DNA from: Kingella denitrificans ATCC 33394
GTDB lineage: Bacteria > Pseudomonadota > Gammaproteobacteria > Burkholderiales > Neisseriaceae
NCBI RefSeq assembly: GCF_000190695.1
Contig: NZ_GL870929.1
Coordinates: forward strand, 489,230 to 553,229
Direction of reading: 5' to 3'
Length of the DNA stretch: 64,000 nucleotides
Below, in pieces: positions 43,387 to 51,827 of the stretch (its first letter is position 1; every line of letters begins with the position of its first letter). Under the pieces are notes generated by a model. That model worked only from the letters and a program-made list of their open reading frames with translations. It was not told where the DNA came from and did no database searches. The position numbers and the translations under genes are program-made.

Positions 43387-44046
43387 ATTTTGAAATCCGA
43401 TGATGATGCGTAAACATGATTTTAGCGCAGCAGGCAAGAGGAAAGACATTTGATTTTATGGCGGACAAACCTGTTAGGGGCGCTGTGTGCCGATGCCGTC
43501 GATCTGATACGGCACGTTCTAACTGAAATGGCATTCTCCTTAATGATGAAACTCGGTTCTATTGTTAAAAAGCAGCCTGCACACCCCAAAATACAAAATA
43601 CGCGCCAAACTTACGCCCAATACCGTGCCAACTGCAACGACCATATCAGCTTTTATCTTAGCTAAAACATATCAGTAAACGCGTAGGTCGTTTAACGCAG
43701 GCACAGAATTGAGCGTTTTAGGTTTTGCCAAACGCTGTTTGTCCAGCCAAAAAGAGCTTACATCCGTCACTCCGCCGATGAAACCATATCCGCCCACTGC
43801 AGGCTGCCCGAACATGACCTAACACTCACCTTCCAAGGGCTGGCACACGTTCCTCAGCCGCTGCAAACGCAAATTACGGACAGTTTGGTATTATGGCGGA
43901 CACACTGGCAGACGCAAACCGTGAAAACGGTGCGGATTCTGTTTTAGGCACAGCAATTTTAAATTTTAAGCAGCCTGCACTTTGGCAAAACCAAGTGCAG
44001 GCTGCTGTTTCTATTACTTTCGGCGTGCCCATTGCGATGCGGCACA
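43387..44046. other. 660-bp gap with degraded or small sequences
   Basis: No convincing gene fills this gap. It contains a DUS near 43571, an inverted DUS hairpin at its right end, and a 47-codon minus-strand ORF (43672-43815: MFGQPAVGGYGFIGG start) with no ribosome site and an in-frame stop just upstream, possibly the remnant of a longer gene. Confidence 0.45.
43969..44007. terminator. Inverted DUS hairpin
   Basis: AGCAGCCTGCACTTTGG and CCAAGTGCAGGCTGCT form a stem beyond the 3' end of the SDR-type gene. Confidence 0.55.
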
Positions 44047-44898
44047 TTATCCCACCGCCCAAAACTCCCCCACGCCCAAGGGCTCGCGCCCCAGCAGTTC
44101 GGCAAATGCGGTGCAGTCGGCGCACGAGCCTTCTTCCAGCAGCGCAAAGCTGCCTGCGCTTACCATGCCGTTGCTCAACACGTTCGTCAGCGGCAGAAAC
44201 GGCTTCACCAACGCCAACGAAATCGGCAGCACGCGCAAGGGCGGTTTGCGGTGCAGCCCTGTGCGCATGGCGGCAAGATAGCCCGCCAGACTGGTGTGCA
44301 GGCTGCCGGTGAAAGGGATGATGGTGCCGTGCGGCGCGCCGTTTTCCAGCAGGCGCACCAAGCCGTCCGCCACGTCGTTTGCGTGTACGGGCTGGAGCAT
44401 GAACCTGCCGCCAGCCGGCAGAGCGATAACGGGCAGCCGCGCCAATTTGATAAACAATTCGCAGCTCGCGCCGCCGCGCCCGTACACAACGGACGGCCGC
44501 GCCACCGCCACGCGCATGCCGTGTGCCGCGCCAATTTGGCATACGGCTTCGTCGCTGCGCCCTTTACTACCGACAAAATTCACGGCGTGTTTCGGGTTGG
44601 CGCCCAACGCGGAAAGCTGCACCCAATGCCGCACGCCTTGCTCCGCCGCAATTTTGGCCAACAGCGCGGGCGTGCGGTGGTGCACGGTTTCCAGCACGTC
44701 GGCATGACGGCTCATCACGCCGATGCAGTTGAACACGGCATCCGCGCCGCGCAGGATTTCGCGGGCGGCGGCTTCGTTCGGCTGCAAATAATCGAATTCG
44801 CGGTGGCTCGGGGTGCGCAGCGTGTGGCCGTGCGTGCGCAGGATTTGGGCAACGCGGCGGCCGATAAAGCCGCTTGCGCCGAAGAGGACGATGTTCAT
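44047..44898 (-). CDS. NAD(P)-binding epimerase-like protein (atypical SDR, NDUFA9-like)
   Basis: This 283-residue protein begins MNIVLFGASGFIGRRVAQIL, with the GxxGxxG Rossmann motif. VQLSALGANPKH replaces the usual active-site Ser region, and no YxxxK is evident, so it may bind rather than reduce substrate, like complex I NDUFA9-type or ycf39-like proteins. DNDVADGLVRLLE-like HANDVADGLVRLL is also family-typical. The start follows AAGGAGTTCC. An in-frame extension to 44964 reads through a DUS and is rejected. Confidence 0.82.
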   Translation of the reverse strand: MNIVLFGASGFIGRRVAQILRTHGHTLRTPSHREFDYLQPNEAAAREILRGADAVFNCIGVMSRHADVLETVHHRTPALLAKIAAEQGVRHWVQLSALGANPKHAVNFVGSKGRSDEAVCQIGAAHGMRVAVARPSVVYGRGGASCELFIKLARLPVIALPAGGRFMLQPVHANDVADGLVRLLENGAPHGTIIPFTGSLHTSLAGYLAAMRTGLHRKPPLRVLPISLALVKPFLPLTNVLSNGMVSAGSFALLEEGSCADCTAFAELLGREPLGVGEFWAVG

Positions 44899-45034
44899 GC
44901 GGAACTCCTTGTGGGCGGTGGGGAAATGTGCAGGCTGCTTTTTCAGAGCGGGTCTGACGGCCATACGCCATGCCGTTGTGCGAATTTCTGAAAATTGAAT
45001 GGCTTACGCCCTATTGATAAGATGTTGGGTATTT

Positions 45035-45073
45035 CAGGCAGCCTGCACTTTGCCCATCGGGGTGCAGGCTGCC
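45035..45073. terminator. Inverted DUS hairpin
   Basis: CAGGCAGCCTGCAC and GTGCAGGCTGCC pair; the right arm is shared with hairpin repeat copy C. Confidence 0.5.
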
Positions 45074-45130
45074 ATCGGTCTGAATCTGTGATTCAGCTAA
45101 CCGATGTGCGTGCCCTTGGTGCTGCTTTTT
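45063..45130 (-). repeat. DUS-flanked hairpin repeat, copy C
   Basis: Reverse-oriented copy of the unit at 24401 and 25531. The palindrome GACCGATGG / CATCGGT-type arms and TGAATC / GATTCA core are conserved, with GTGCTGC as degenerate DUS at one end. Confidence 0.75.
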
Positions 45131-45140
45131 GCCGGATTCG

Positions 45141-45512
45141 TCAATATTTCTGCAACAGCCGCGCCGCTTTGCCCAACTGCTCGGTGCAATACTGCTGAAA
45201 TTCCTGCGGACGGTCACTCAGGGCGCGAACCTTCAATGCCGCGGGTTTCACATAGGCATCTAGGCGCGCCATCATCTGATTGTACTGCGTCTGCGGCAGC
45301 CGTTTGGCGAAGGCTTCGCAGCGGTTTAGGGCTTCCAAATGCCGTTGCAGGGCAGCATCTTGCGCGGGCGTGGTGGGGTTCTGGGTGCAGTACATGGGGA
45401 ACGCCATAATGTCCATATTGTCGCGGAAGGTTTGCTCGCAGCGCGCCAGTTCTCCGCCATCGGCCATGGCCAATGCAGGCAGCAACATCATGGAAATAAA
45501 ATATTTTTTCAT
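45141..45512 (-). CDS. Small exported protein of unknown function
   Basis: This 123-residue protein has a short signal peptide (MKKYFISMMLLPALAMA). The mature part is helical with four cysteines (ARCEQTF, MYCTQN, NRCEAF, QYCTEQ) spaced as if forming two disulfides, suggesting a periplasmic helical hairpin protein. Its ATG overlaps the stop of the upstream DCC-family gene by four bases, indicating translational coupling. No family recognised. Confidence 0.7.
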   Translation of the reverse strand: MKKYFISMMLLPALAMADGGELARCEQTFRDNMDIMAFPMYCTQNPTTPAQDAALQRHLEALNRCEAFAKRLPQTQYNQMMARLDAYVKPAALKVRALSDRPQEFQQYCTEQLGKAARLLQKY

Positions 45513-45916
45513 TTTTTCGTCCTTTCTTTCGGTGGGATTCGGCATACGCCGCCTTCGCATTCGGGGCGCGGCAGCAGCCATTTGGGAAATTGGTAGCGGT
45601 GGCGAGCGAACCACGGGTAAAGCCAGTCGGCCAGTTTGTCCAGCAGCGGCAGATTGGCCAGTTTCACCAGCGCAAAGCCTTGGTAGCCTTCGTACATTTT
45701 GCGCACGGCGGCCATTTTTTGCAGCATCACGCCGTCGTCCGTCAAAACGTGCAGGTAGGTGAGTGCGGCTTCGGTGGTGATGCCGTATTGCGCCAACACG
45801 GCTTCGCTGCCCTGTATCGGCACGGCTTCCATGAATCCGGCGCGGCTGTCCTGCATAATTAACTCTATTTCGCGCACGCAAATGGGGCATTCGGCATCGT
45901 AAAAAATTTTGTGCAT
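45509..45916 (-). CDS. DCC-family thiol-disulfide oxidoreductase-like protein (DUF393)
   Basis: This 135-residue protein starts MHKIFYDAECPICVREIEL; DAECPIC is the DxxCPxC motif that names the DCC family, which has a thioredoxin-like fold of uncertain function. Two further cysteines are near the C-terminus (CEGGVC). It is first of a two-gene unit with the small exported Cys-containing protein, which might be its redox partner (inference). Confidence 0.85.
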   Translation of the reverse strand: MHKIFYDAECPICVREIELIMQDSRAGFMEAVPIQGSEAVLAQYGITTEAALTYLHVLTDDGVMLQKMAAVRKMYEGYQGFALVKLANLPLLDKLADWLYPWFARHRYQFPKWLLPRPECEGGVCRIPPKERTKK

Positions 45917-45937
45917 CTTAAATTCTCCTAAAATGCG

Positions 45938-46384
45938 CTACTCTTCCAACGGGGCAAAGCCGTTATATTTTTCTGCTTGCAGGCGGGGCGGTGCAGGCTG
46001 CTTTTCGGGCTCTGCTTCGGGCTTCACGCCTTCAAAACCGCTGCGTTGCAACACCTGAATCTGTTTGCGTACCAAATGCGCCAGCACCAGCAGCAGGCTC
46101 ACGCCGCCGAACACGGCCCAACGCAGGGCGTAAAGCAGGTTATCCGCCAAACTGCGCTCGAAGTTCGGCGCAAACAGCAGCACGCACAGCAGCGGTGTGA
46201 ACAGCGTCAGGCTCAAATACAGCCGCTGCCAGAATATGCCGCTGATTTCCTTCACTTCGTCGCGCGGGTCGTTGCACAAAAACGCCAGCACGCGCCGCAG
46301 CGATGCGCCCAAAACCAGCCAGCACACCAGGCTCACCGCCAACGATACGGCAACCTGTATCGCCATAATGTTAAATGTCTGCAT
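45938..46384 (-). CDS. Membrane protein of unknown function
   Basis: This 148-residue protein starts MQTFNIMAIQVAVSLAV after AAGGAGAATAAT, a strong ribosome site. It has three or four transmembrane helices (VSLAVSLVCWLVLG, LYLSLTLFTPLLCVLLF, WAVFGGVSLLLVLAHLV) and a cytoplasmic Pro/Glu-rich tail. It lies 22 bases upstream of the DCC gene on the same strand and may be in the same operon. No family recognised. Confidence 0.65.
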   Translation of the reverse strand: MQTFNIMAIQVAVSLAVSLVCWLVLGASLRRVLAFLCNDPRDEVKEISGIFWQRLYLSLTLFTPLLCVLLFAPNFERSLADNLLYALRWAVFGGVSLLLVLAHLVRKQIQVLQRSGFEGVKPEAEPEKQPAPPRLQAEKYNGFAPLEE

Positions 46385-46510
46385 ATTATTCTCCTTATGC
46401 AAGGGTTTGAAAAATCAAATGAATAGGTTGTGCAGGCTGCTTTTTCACGTTGGAAAATTTAACAAAATCCTGTTAAAATAAACACTTATGTTCTTTCAGG
46501 CAGCCTGCAC

Positions 46511-47008
46511 ATGAAACCGCGCCGCGCAAAATCCCATAAAACCACGCCTGACAAACCTTCCCTCATCAGCAGCATTGTGGACTATTTGATTTTGCTTCTT
46601 CCCGTTTCCATTCCCATCTTGGCGCACGGCGGGTTTGTCGAGCCACGCCACTGGCAAGTAACGCTGGCTTTGGCCGTGATATTTATCCTGCCGGTTTATA
46701 TGGTCTACCGCAGTCAATTGCCGAAGCCCTCACGCACAGAAAAAATCTTTTTCACGCTATGGAAATGGCTGCGCCGCTTTCTGGTGCTTATCTTTTTGAT
46801 ACTTCTTCTTTATTTTATTGCCTTTGTTGTGACAGATTCCGACACGCCTATTGGGAAAAAGCTACTGATATCCGCCGTTGTTGCCGCATTGGGCTTCTAT
46901 ATCGCGCACTTCGGTGTTTACGGCGAGAGGAAATATCGCGGCGAGAGTTTGGCAGATGCACGCGAACGGTACAGGCGGATGAAAAAACGCTACGGCTGGC
47001 GTTGGTAA
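46511..47008 (+). CDS. Membrane protein of unknown function
   Basis: This 165-residue protein has a basic N-terminus (MKPRRAKSHKTT), four transmembrane helices (IVDYLILLLPVSIPILA, VTLALAVIFILPVYMVY, FLVLIFLILLLYFIAFVV, LLISAVVAALGFYIAHF) and a strongly basic tail (RERYRRMKKRYGWRW). The ATG is directly preceded by a DUS and by TTAAAATAAACACTTATG, which may hold the promoter. The function is unknown. Confidence 0.65.
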   Translation: MKPRRAKSHKTTPDKPSLISSIVDYLILLLPVSIPILAHGGFVEPRHWQVTLALAVIFILPVYMVYRSQLPKPSRTEKIFFTLWKWLRRFLVLIFLILLLYFIAFVVTDSDTPIGKKLLISAVVAALGFYIAHFGVYGERKYRGESLADARERYRRMKKRYGWRW

Positions 47009-47041
47009 TGCGCTTGTGTTTTCAGGCAGCCTGCACATTGC

Positions 47042-47524
47042 CTACATCGGCTTCAACACCATCAGGAAATACAGCACCACCGTGGCGCAGAAGGCCGGAT
47101 AGCCCAGCATTTCCCACCAGAATTGATAGCGTTTGTAGCTCGCCGGCAGCGTATTTTCGCCCGCCTGCCAAGCCGCAGCCGCCTGTCGTGCCATCTTGAT
47201 TTGCAGCCACACCACCGGCAGCCAGCACGCACCGGCCAGTACATACAGCGCCAGCGTCCACTTCACCCACAGCCACGCCCCGTCCCAAGTAAACGGCATG
47301 CCCATGTAATGCAGCATCCACAAGCCCGAGAGCGGCTGGAAAATCACCGCCGGCGTGGTGAACCACCAATCCGCCTTCATCACCCATTTCGACACCACCG
47401 CCTGCGCCGCCACCGAGCCGGAACGGTTCGCCCAAAACAGATAAAACGCCGTGCCGAAGCCCGTGCCCACCATCAGCGTGGCCGAAATAATGTGCAGGGT
47501 TTTAACGATTAAATACGTGTTCAT
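47042..47524 (-). CDS. DUF2269 family membrane protein
   Basis: This 160-residue protein starts MNTYLIVKTLHIISATLMVGTGFGTAFY. It has four helices with histidines positioned in helices one and two (LHIISA; WMLHYMG), the pattern of DUF2269, a predicted integral membrane family of unknown function related to copper- or haem-linked proteins. The length fits. The ribosome site AGGAGCAAC is clear. Confidence 0.82.
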   Translation of the reverse strand: MNTYLIVKTLHIISATLMVGTGFGTAFYLFWANRSGSVAAQAVVSKWVMKADWWFTTPAVIFQPLSGLWMLHYMGMPFTWDGAWLWVKWTLALYVLAGACWLPVVWLQIKMARQAAAAWQAGENTLPASYKRYQFWWEMLGYPAFCATVVLYFLMVLKPM

Positions 47525-47605
47525 TTTGTTGCTCCTATTGAAATTTGCCTGTGCAGGCTGCCTGAAAAAACTTAAATTCTCTTTGATTTCAACGCATCAC
47601 GCGTC

Positions 47606-48052
47606 TTGCCGCGTACCACGCTTTTCCGTTATCCTGACGGCAACATTTCCCATTGGAAAACCAGCGCCATGCTTGCCGCCTATCTTATTTACACCGCATG
47701 GATGACCGCCTATGCCGCCATCCGCCGTCCCGCCACGACCAACGCCAGATACATCGATTATTTCGCCCTTGCCTTTTTCGGCATTACCCTGTTGCTGTTC
47801 GGCTGGCTGTTTATCGTGCAAGGCATCACGCCCTTCGTGCAGGGTAACGCGGACAGCGGGCGAAGTTATCAATATTGGCACTTATGGTTTTTGGCTTTTC
47901 CCTATCTGTATATCGGGCACATTGTGCTGCTTGTGTTCAACACCATCCGTCTGCTGCTGCCGCCCTATCCGCCGCGTTTTGTTCATTACGCCGCGCTGCT
48001 GCTGGCCCTATTGAGCGGCTGGCACGTCAGCGCGTTCATGCCGACTGCCTAG
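47606..48052 (+). CDS. Membrane protein of unknown function
   Basis: This protein of 148 residues (or 127 if starting at MLAAYLIYTAWM, 47669) has four transmembrane helices including FALAFFGITLLLFGWLFIV and LWFLAFPYLYIGHIVLLVF. The shorter start places the first helix at the N-terminus and may be correct. Its 3' end overlaps the convergent DoxX-like gene by 45 bases. No family recognised. Confidence 0.55.
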   Translation: MPRTTLFRYPDGNISHWKTSAMLAAYLIYTAWMTAYAAIRRPATTNARYIDYFALAFFGITLLLFGWLFIVQGITPFVQGNADSGRSYQYWHLWFLAFPYLYIGHIVLLVFNTIRLLLPPYPPRFVHYAALLLALLSGWHVSAFMPTA

Positions 48053-48394
48053 TACCCACAATGCCGCCAAAATCGGCACATTCTTAACCAGCGGCGCAAA
48101 CGGGTGCAGCCACATTTCAGGCAGCCTGCACGCTACAATGACGCTGTAGCCCAGCACCACGGCAAATTGCGCCAACCATAAGAAACGGTAATTTCTGAAT
48201 TTTGTGAAACATAAAATCCCAAAAAAGACATCCAATGCCGATGAAGTATAAAACGCCGCCGCCTGCCATTCCGTCGCAATCCCTGTTCTTCCCAGCAAAT
48301 CCAACGATACATCCGCCGCCGTCAAAGCAGGCTGCACCCCGCTCCACAGCCACAAAAACCCCAGCGAAAACCGCAATACGTCAAGCCGCTTCAT
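48008..48394 (-). CDS. DoxX-like membrane protein
   Basis: This 128-residue, four-helix membrane protein starts MKRLDVLRFSLGFLWLWSGVQPALTA. The layout LWLWSGVQPAL, YTSSALDVFFGILCF and HPFAPLVKNVPILAALWVL matches the DoxX-like (DoxX_2) group. It overlaps the 3' end of the upstream duplicated gene by 14 bases, suggesting cotranscription. The biochemical role is unknown. Confidence 0.75.
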   Translation of the reverse strand: MKRLDVLRFSLGFLWLWSGVQPALTAADVSLDLLGRTGIATEWQAAAFYTSSALDVFFGILCFTKFRNYRFLWLAQFAVVLGYSVIVACRLPEMWLHPFAPLVKNVPILAALWVLGSRHERADVPAAQ

Positions 48395-48827
48395 CGTTCA
48401 AACCTTTCGGGCACAAAATCCGAGCCAATATCACCGCACTCACCGCACCGCAAGGCCCGGCGACCAACACAGCGGGCGGCAACCAAATGAATATCACGCT
48501 TGAAATCAGCAAACCAGACACCAGCGGCAGCCACAAAGAGCGCCAGCCTGTGTAACAAAACCGGTTTTCCGCCAGCCACCAGCCGCACAGCACGGACGGT
48601 ATAAAACCAAATGCGGAGCCCCCCATAAAAATATAACCCACTGCGTCCACAAAATCGCCGATACTCTGCCAAGCCACCGATTGCCCATGCCCAAACAAGG
48701 CGTCGTTCACCTGAAGGGCTGCCCAAAACAGCCAGCCGCCCAATCCGCCACCCATCAGCAGGAAGCCCAGAATCACTCGCGCCTTCGGATAGTGCAGGCT
48801 GCTTGGAACATTTTTATTTTCGCTCAT
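48381..48827 (-). CDS. Membrane protein, tandem paralogue 1
   Basis: This 148-residue protein (MSENKNVPSSLHYPKARVILGFLLMGGGLGGW) has four hydrophobic helices and a CGWWLAENRF segment. It is about 80 percent identical by eye to the protein encoded at 48897-49361, and the flanking DNA is also duplicated. Pseudogene formation is not seen; both frames are intact. The function is unknown. It is followed by the overlapping DoxX-like gene. Confidence 0.7.
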   Translation of the reverse strand: MSENKNVPSSLHYPKARVILGFLLMGGGLGGWLFWAALQVNDALFGHGQSVAWQSIGDFVDAVGYIFMGGSAFGFIPSVLCGWWLAENRFCYTGWRSLWLPLVSGLLISSVIFIWLPPAVLVAGPCGAVSAVILARILCPKGLNDEAA

Positions 48828-48896
48828 GATATTTCCAAATTTCTGTTGAAAAAGAAATATATTGCCCGATAAAAAGCAACGGCAAGCCGCAATACG

Positions 48897-49361
48897 TCAA
48901 GCTGCTTCATTGTTCGAACCTTTCGGACACAAAATTCGGGCCAATATCACCGCGCTAAACGCACCACAAGGCGCAGCGACGACCAACACATCAGGCAGCA
49001 GCCAAATGAATATCACGCTTGGAAACAGCAAACCAGACACCAGCGGCAGCCACAACGAGCGCCAGCCTGTGTAATAAAACCGGTTTTCCGCCAGCCACCA
49101 GCCGCACAGCCCGGCTGGTATAAAACCTAATGCGGAGCCCATCATAAGAATAGAACCCGCTACGTGCACAAATTCCACAAAATCGTCGATACTCATACTC
49201 TGCCAAGCCTCTGATTGTCCATACCCAAACAAGGCGTTGTGCACCTTAAGGGCTAACAAAAACAACCCGGTACCCAACCCGCCACCCATCAGCAGGAAGC
49301 CCAGAATCACTCGCGCCTTTGGATAGTGCAGGCTGCTTGAAACATTTTTATTTTCGCTCAT
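48897..49361 (-). CDS. Membrane protein, tandem paralogue 2
   Basis: This 154-residue protein (MSENKNVSSSLHYPKARVILGFLLMGGGLGTG) is a paralogue of the 48381-48827 product, with a few extra residues in the middle (SMSIDDFVEFVHVAG). Downstream of its stop are remnants of the DoxX-like gene start (ATGAAGCAGCTTGACGTATT in reverse), showing that the duplicated unit included the first codons of that gene. A longer start at 49433 is not shared by the paralogue. Confidence 0.7.
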   Translation of the reverse strand: MSENKNVSSSLHYPKARVILGFLLMGGGLGTGLFLLALKVHNALFGYGQSEAWQSMSIDDFVEFVHVAGSILMMGSALGFIPAGLCGWWLAENRFYYTGWRSLWLPLVSGLLFPSVIFIWLLPDVLVVAAPCGAFSAVILARILCPKGSNNEAA

Positions 49362-49482
49362 GATGTTTCCAAATTTCTGTTGAAAAAGAAATATGTTTCC
49401 CGATAAAAGGCAACGGCAAACCGCCATTGCCAAGCCATGTTGTCCGCACCGCCGTCAAAACAAAGTGCAGGCTACCTGCAAT

Positions 49483-50001
49483 CTAGCGCAACAGCTTCTG
49501 AATACTTGCGCCCAGTTTCAGCACTTTAGCCATCGTGCCGGTGGACAGTTTCAGCATTTCGTTCGTCCAAGCCGTCAGCGTGCTGATGAATTCGTGCGTC
49601 TGCGTAATCCGCGTTTTCACGCCGTCGTTTTCGTTGGCAAACTCCGGTTCCTGCATCAGCTGGTTCAGAAACGCCAGTGTCGGCTCGATTTCGCGGCGCT
49701 GCCGTTGCTCCACAATCGTGCGGAACAGCGTCCACACATCGTCCGAAGTGGTGAAATAATCGCGCCGGTCACCCAATACGTGCGTTACCTGCACCAACTG
49801 CAAATTCTGCAATTCTTTCAAACTGTTGGAAACATTAGACCGCGCCACGTTCAGCGTTTCGCAAATCTCTTCCGCATTCATCGGCTTGCCCAAAATATAC
49901 AGTAGCGCGTGAATCTGGGCGACCGTACGGTTCACGCCCCATTTGGAGCCTTGCTCGCCCCAGTGCAGAATGAATTTTTCGGTGGTGGGATTAAGTTTCA
50001 T
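49483..50001 (-). CDS. GbsR/MarR-type transcriptional regulator
   Basis: This 172-residue winged-helix protein (MKLNPTTEKFILHWGEQGSKWGVNRTVAQIHALLYI) has the HTH region EEICETLNVARSNVSNSLKEL and a wing with VLGDRRDYF. It matches the GbsR/OpcR group, which controls osmoprotectant or membrane-transport genes in other bacteria. Its target here is unknown; the divergent AT-rich region at 50002-50150 and the codirectional membrane-protein cluster are candidates. Confidence 0.85.
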   Translation of the reverse strand: MKLNPTTEKFILHWGEQGSKWGVNRTVAQIHALLYILGKPMNAEEICETLNVARSNVSNSLKELQNLQLVQVTHVLGDRRDYFTTSDDVWTLFRTIVEQRQRREIEPTLAFLNQLMQEPEFANENDGVKTRITQTHEFISTLTAWTNEMLKLSTGTMAKVLKLGASIQKLLR

Positions 50002-50264
50002 GATGTCGTCCTGAATTCGTTTGTTGCATGGTATGGATTTTCTATATTTCTGTCAATACAGAAATTTTAAAAATATTTGCCATTTATTATAATGCATTGT
50101 ATTTCAATAAATTTAAATTTGATGGATGTGTTCATATGGCAAAACAATATTGGTTATGGCCATCCGAAAGCAGCCTGCACCCGGCAAAACGCCCCAAACC
50201 GCATGGCGCAAAACCGACCGCCGCGCTATAATGCCGCTTTCCAACCCAACTTCAACCGAGGTAT

Positions 50265-50417
50265 ATGATGAGCGAAGAAAACAAAATCAAAGTCAATGAT
50301 TTGCCGAACGAGCAAGGCGCACAAGAAGTGGAACTGCCCGTGCTGAACAACGAAGGCAAAAGCGAAAGCAAAAAAGAACACGGCGAAAGCGGCTGCTGCG
50401 GCGCATGCGGCGGTTAA
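50265..50417 (+). CDS. Small acidic protein with CCGACGG tail
   Basis: This 50-residue protein starts MMSEENKIKVNDLPNEQG, is rich in Glu and Lys, and ends GESGCCGACGG. A TATAAT at 50226-50231 and a GAGGTAT ribosome site precede it, and an inverted DUS terminator follows, so it looks like a real monocistronic gene. The CCxxC tail could bind metal or an Fe-S cluster or be redox active (inference). The second Met codon is an equally possible start. Confidence 0.65.
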   Translation: MMSEENKIKVNDLPNEQGAQEVELPVLNNEGKSESKKEHGESGCCGACGG

Positions 50418-50431
50418 TCCGAGTCATATCA

Positions 50432-50480
50432 GGCAGCCTGCACTTCGGAAACCCATCCCAAAAGTGCAGGCTGCTTTTTC
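50432..50480 (+). terminator. Inverted DUS terminator
   Basis: GGCAGCCTGCACTT and AAGTGCAGGCTGC form a stem followed by T5, after the small CCGACGG-tail gene. Confidence 0.65.
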
Positions 50481-50525
50481 ATCTGCCGCACGCCGTTTCA
50501 ACACACCACATTCAGTCCACCATTT

Positions 50526-50894
50526 ATGTCCCGTCTGATGACCACCGCCCTACTTACCCCTATCCTGGCCGCCTGCGCCCTGCCCCACCAAGAAAACGCC
50601 ATGAATATCGTCGATTTGCCCGTCGCCGTCGTGTCCCACGATATTTTTCTGGACGGCGGCAGCGTGGAACTGACCGTGCGCGATGCGGCCGGCAACGAAC
50701 GCCGCTATCTCCGCAACCGCAGCCTGGACAGCCAAGGCACACCGCTCTACAACAGCATTGCCGCCGAAAACGGGCACACGCTCACCACAGAAGAACAAAC
50801 CGCCCTTTTGGCACAACTGGTGAAACTGCGCGCGCAATGCGACCCAAGTTGCCAAACGGCGTTGGATAACTTTATCGGCCGCGCCGCCGAATAA
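50526..50894 (+). CDS. Putative lipoprotein
   Basis: This 122-residue protein has a lipobox PILAAC (Cys17). The mature part contains IFLDGGSVELTVRDAAGNERRYLRNRSL, a small beta-rich segment, and a C-terminal helical stretch with a Cys pair (RAQCDPSCQTAL). No ribosome site is obvious. It precedes the M15 peptidase gene by 64 bases and may share its transcript. The function is unknown. Confidence 0.65.
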   Translation: MSRLMTTALLTPILAACALPHQENAMNIVDLPVAVVSHDIFLDGGSVELTVRDAAGNERRYLRNRSLDSQGTPLYNSIAAENGHTLTTEEQTALLAQLVKLRAQCDPSCQTALDNFIGRAAE

Positions 50895-50958
50895 CGGGCA
50901 TATTCCCATTCGCAGGCAGCCTGCACCCCCAATGTTTCACCCAAAAGGTTTATTCATC

Positions 50959-51645
50959 ATGCTGACCGATTTAGAACTGACTGGCCGAACCCGCAGCCAT
51001 GTCGTGCAATACGCCACCCCGCGTTTTGCCGCCCAACCGCAGGCAGCGGAAGCGTTTTTAGCCATGCGTGCCGCCGCGCAGAAAGACGGCATCGATATGC
51101 AGCCGTTCAGCACCTTCCGCGATTTCAATACCCAGCTGCGTATTTGGAATCATAAATTCGCCGGCAAAAAACCGCTGTATGACGAATACGGCAGAGTGCG
51201 CGACAGAAGTGCGATGTCGGAGGAAGAGATTATCCGGCATATTTTGGATTGGTCGGCATTACCGGGCGGCAGCCGGCACCATTGGGGCACGGAAATCGAC
51301 GTGGTGGATGCCGCCGCCATGCCGCCGGGCTACCGTCCGAAACTGCTGCCCGAAGAAACGGGCGAAGGTGGCATTTTCCGTCCGCTGCACCAATGGCTGG
51401 ACGAAAACCTGCACCGCTTCGGCTTTTTCCGCCCGTATCAAAAACAGCAGGGCGGCATGTTTCCCGAACCTTGGCATTTGAGCTATGCGCCTTTGTCGGT
51501 GCCGGCGTTGCAGGCCATGTCAGTGGATTTGCTGGCGGATACTTTGCGCAATGCAGACCTATCGGGCAAGGCAACCGTGCTGGCGCTGCTGCCCGAACTT
51601 TACCGCAACCACATTTTGAATATTGCAGATGCGCCGACCGCCTAG
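50959..51645 (+). CDS. M15-family D-Ala-D-Ala carboxypeptidase/dipeptidase-like protein
   Basis: This 228-residue protein contains the M15 zinc-site pattern: GSRHHWGTEIDVVD (His and Asp ligands) and EPWHLSY (catalytic Glu and His ligand), as in VanY-like enzymes that trim peptidoglycan stem peptides. No signal peptide is visible, so it may act on recycled muropeptides in the cytoplasm or be exported otherwise. An alternative start at 50932 adds nine residues; the chosen Met has AAAAGG upstream. Confidence 0.88.
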   Translation: MLTDLELTGRTRSHVVQYATPRFAAQPQAAEAFLAMRAAAQKDGIDMQPFSTFRDFNTQLRIWNHKFAGKKPLYDEYGRVRDRSAMSEEEIIRHILDWSALPGGSRHHWGTEIDVVDAAAMPPGYRPKLLPEETGEGGIFRPLHQWLDENLHRFGFFRPYQKQQGGMFPEPWHLSYAPLSVPALQAMSVDLLADTLRNADLSGKATVLALLPELYRNHILNIADAPTA

Positions 51646-51749
51646 TGTAGGCTGCTTTTTGTATTGCTTGACACGGTTTCGCGACGCTTCCATTTGACCA
51701 ACACTCGCAGACAATCACATTTGATTCCTCCGCACCTTTCATACACGGC

Positions 51750-51795
51750 AAAAGCAGCCTGCACTTCAAATATTCAAAGTGCAGGCTGCTTTTTG
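51750..51795. terminator. Inverted DUS terminator
   Basis: AAAAGCAGCCTGCACTT and AAGTGCAGGCTGCTTTTT lie between the convergent M15 and RpiB-like genes. Confidence 0.65.
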
Positions 51796-51827
51796 TGCGG
51801 CAAACGCGGTTTCAGGTAGCCTGAAAC

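Noticed and set aside
43874..44542. Alternative minus-strand frame over the SDR-like gene
   Set aside because: Low-complexity Arg/Ala/Gly peptide; the frame 44047-44898 has the Rossmann motif.
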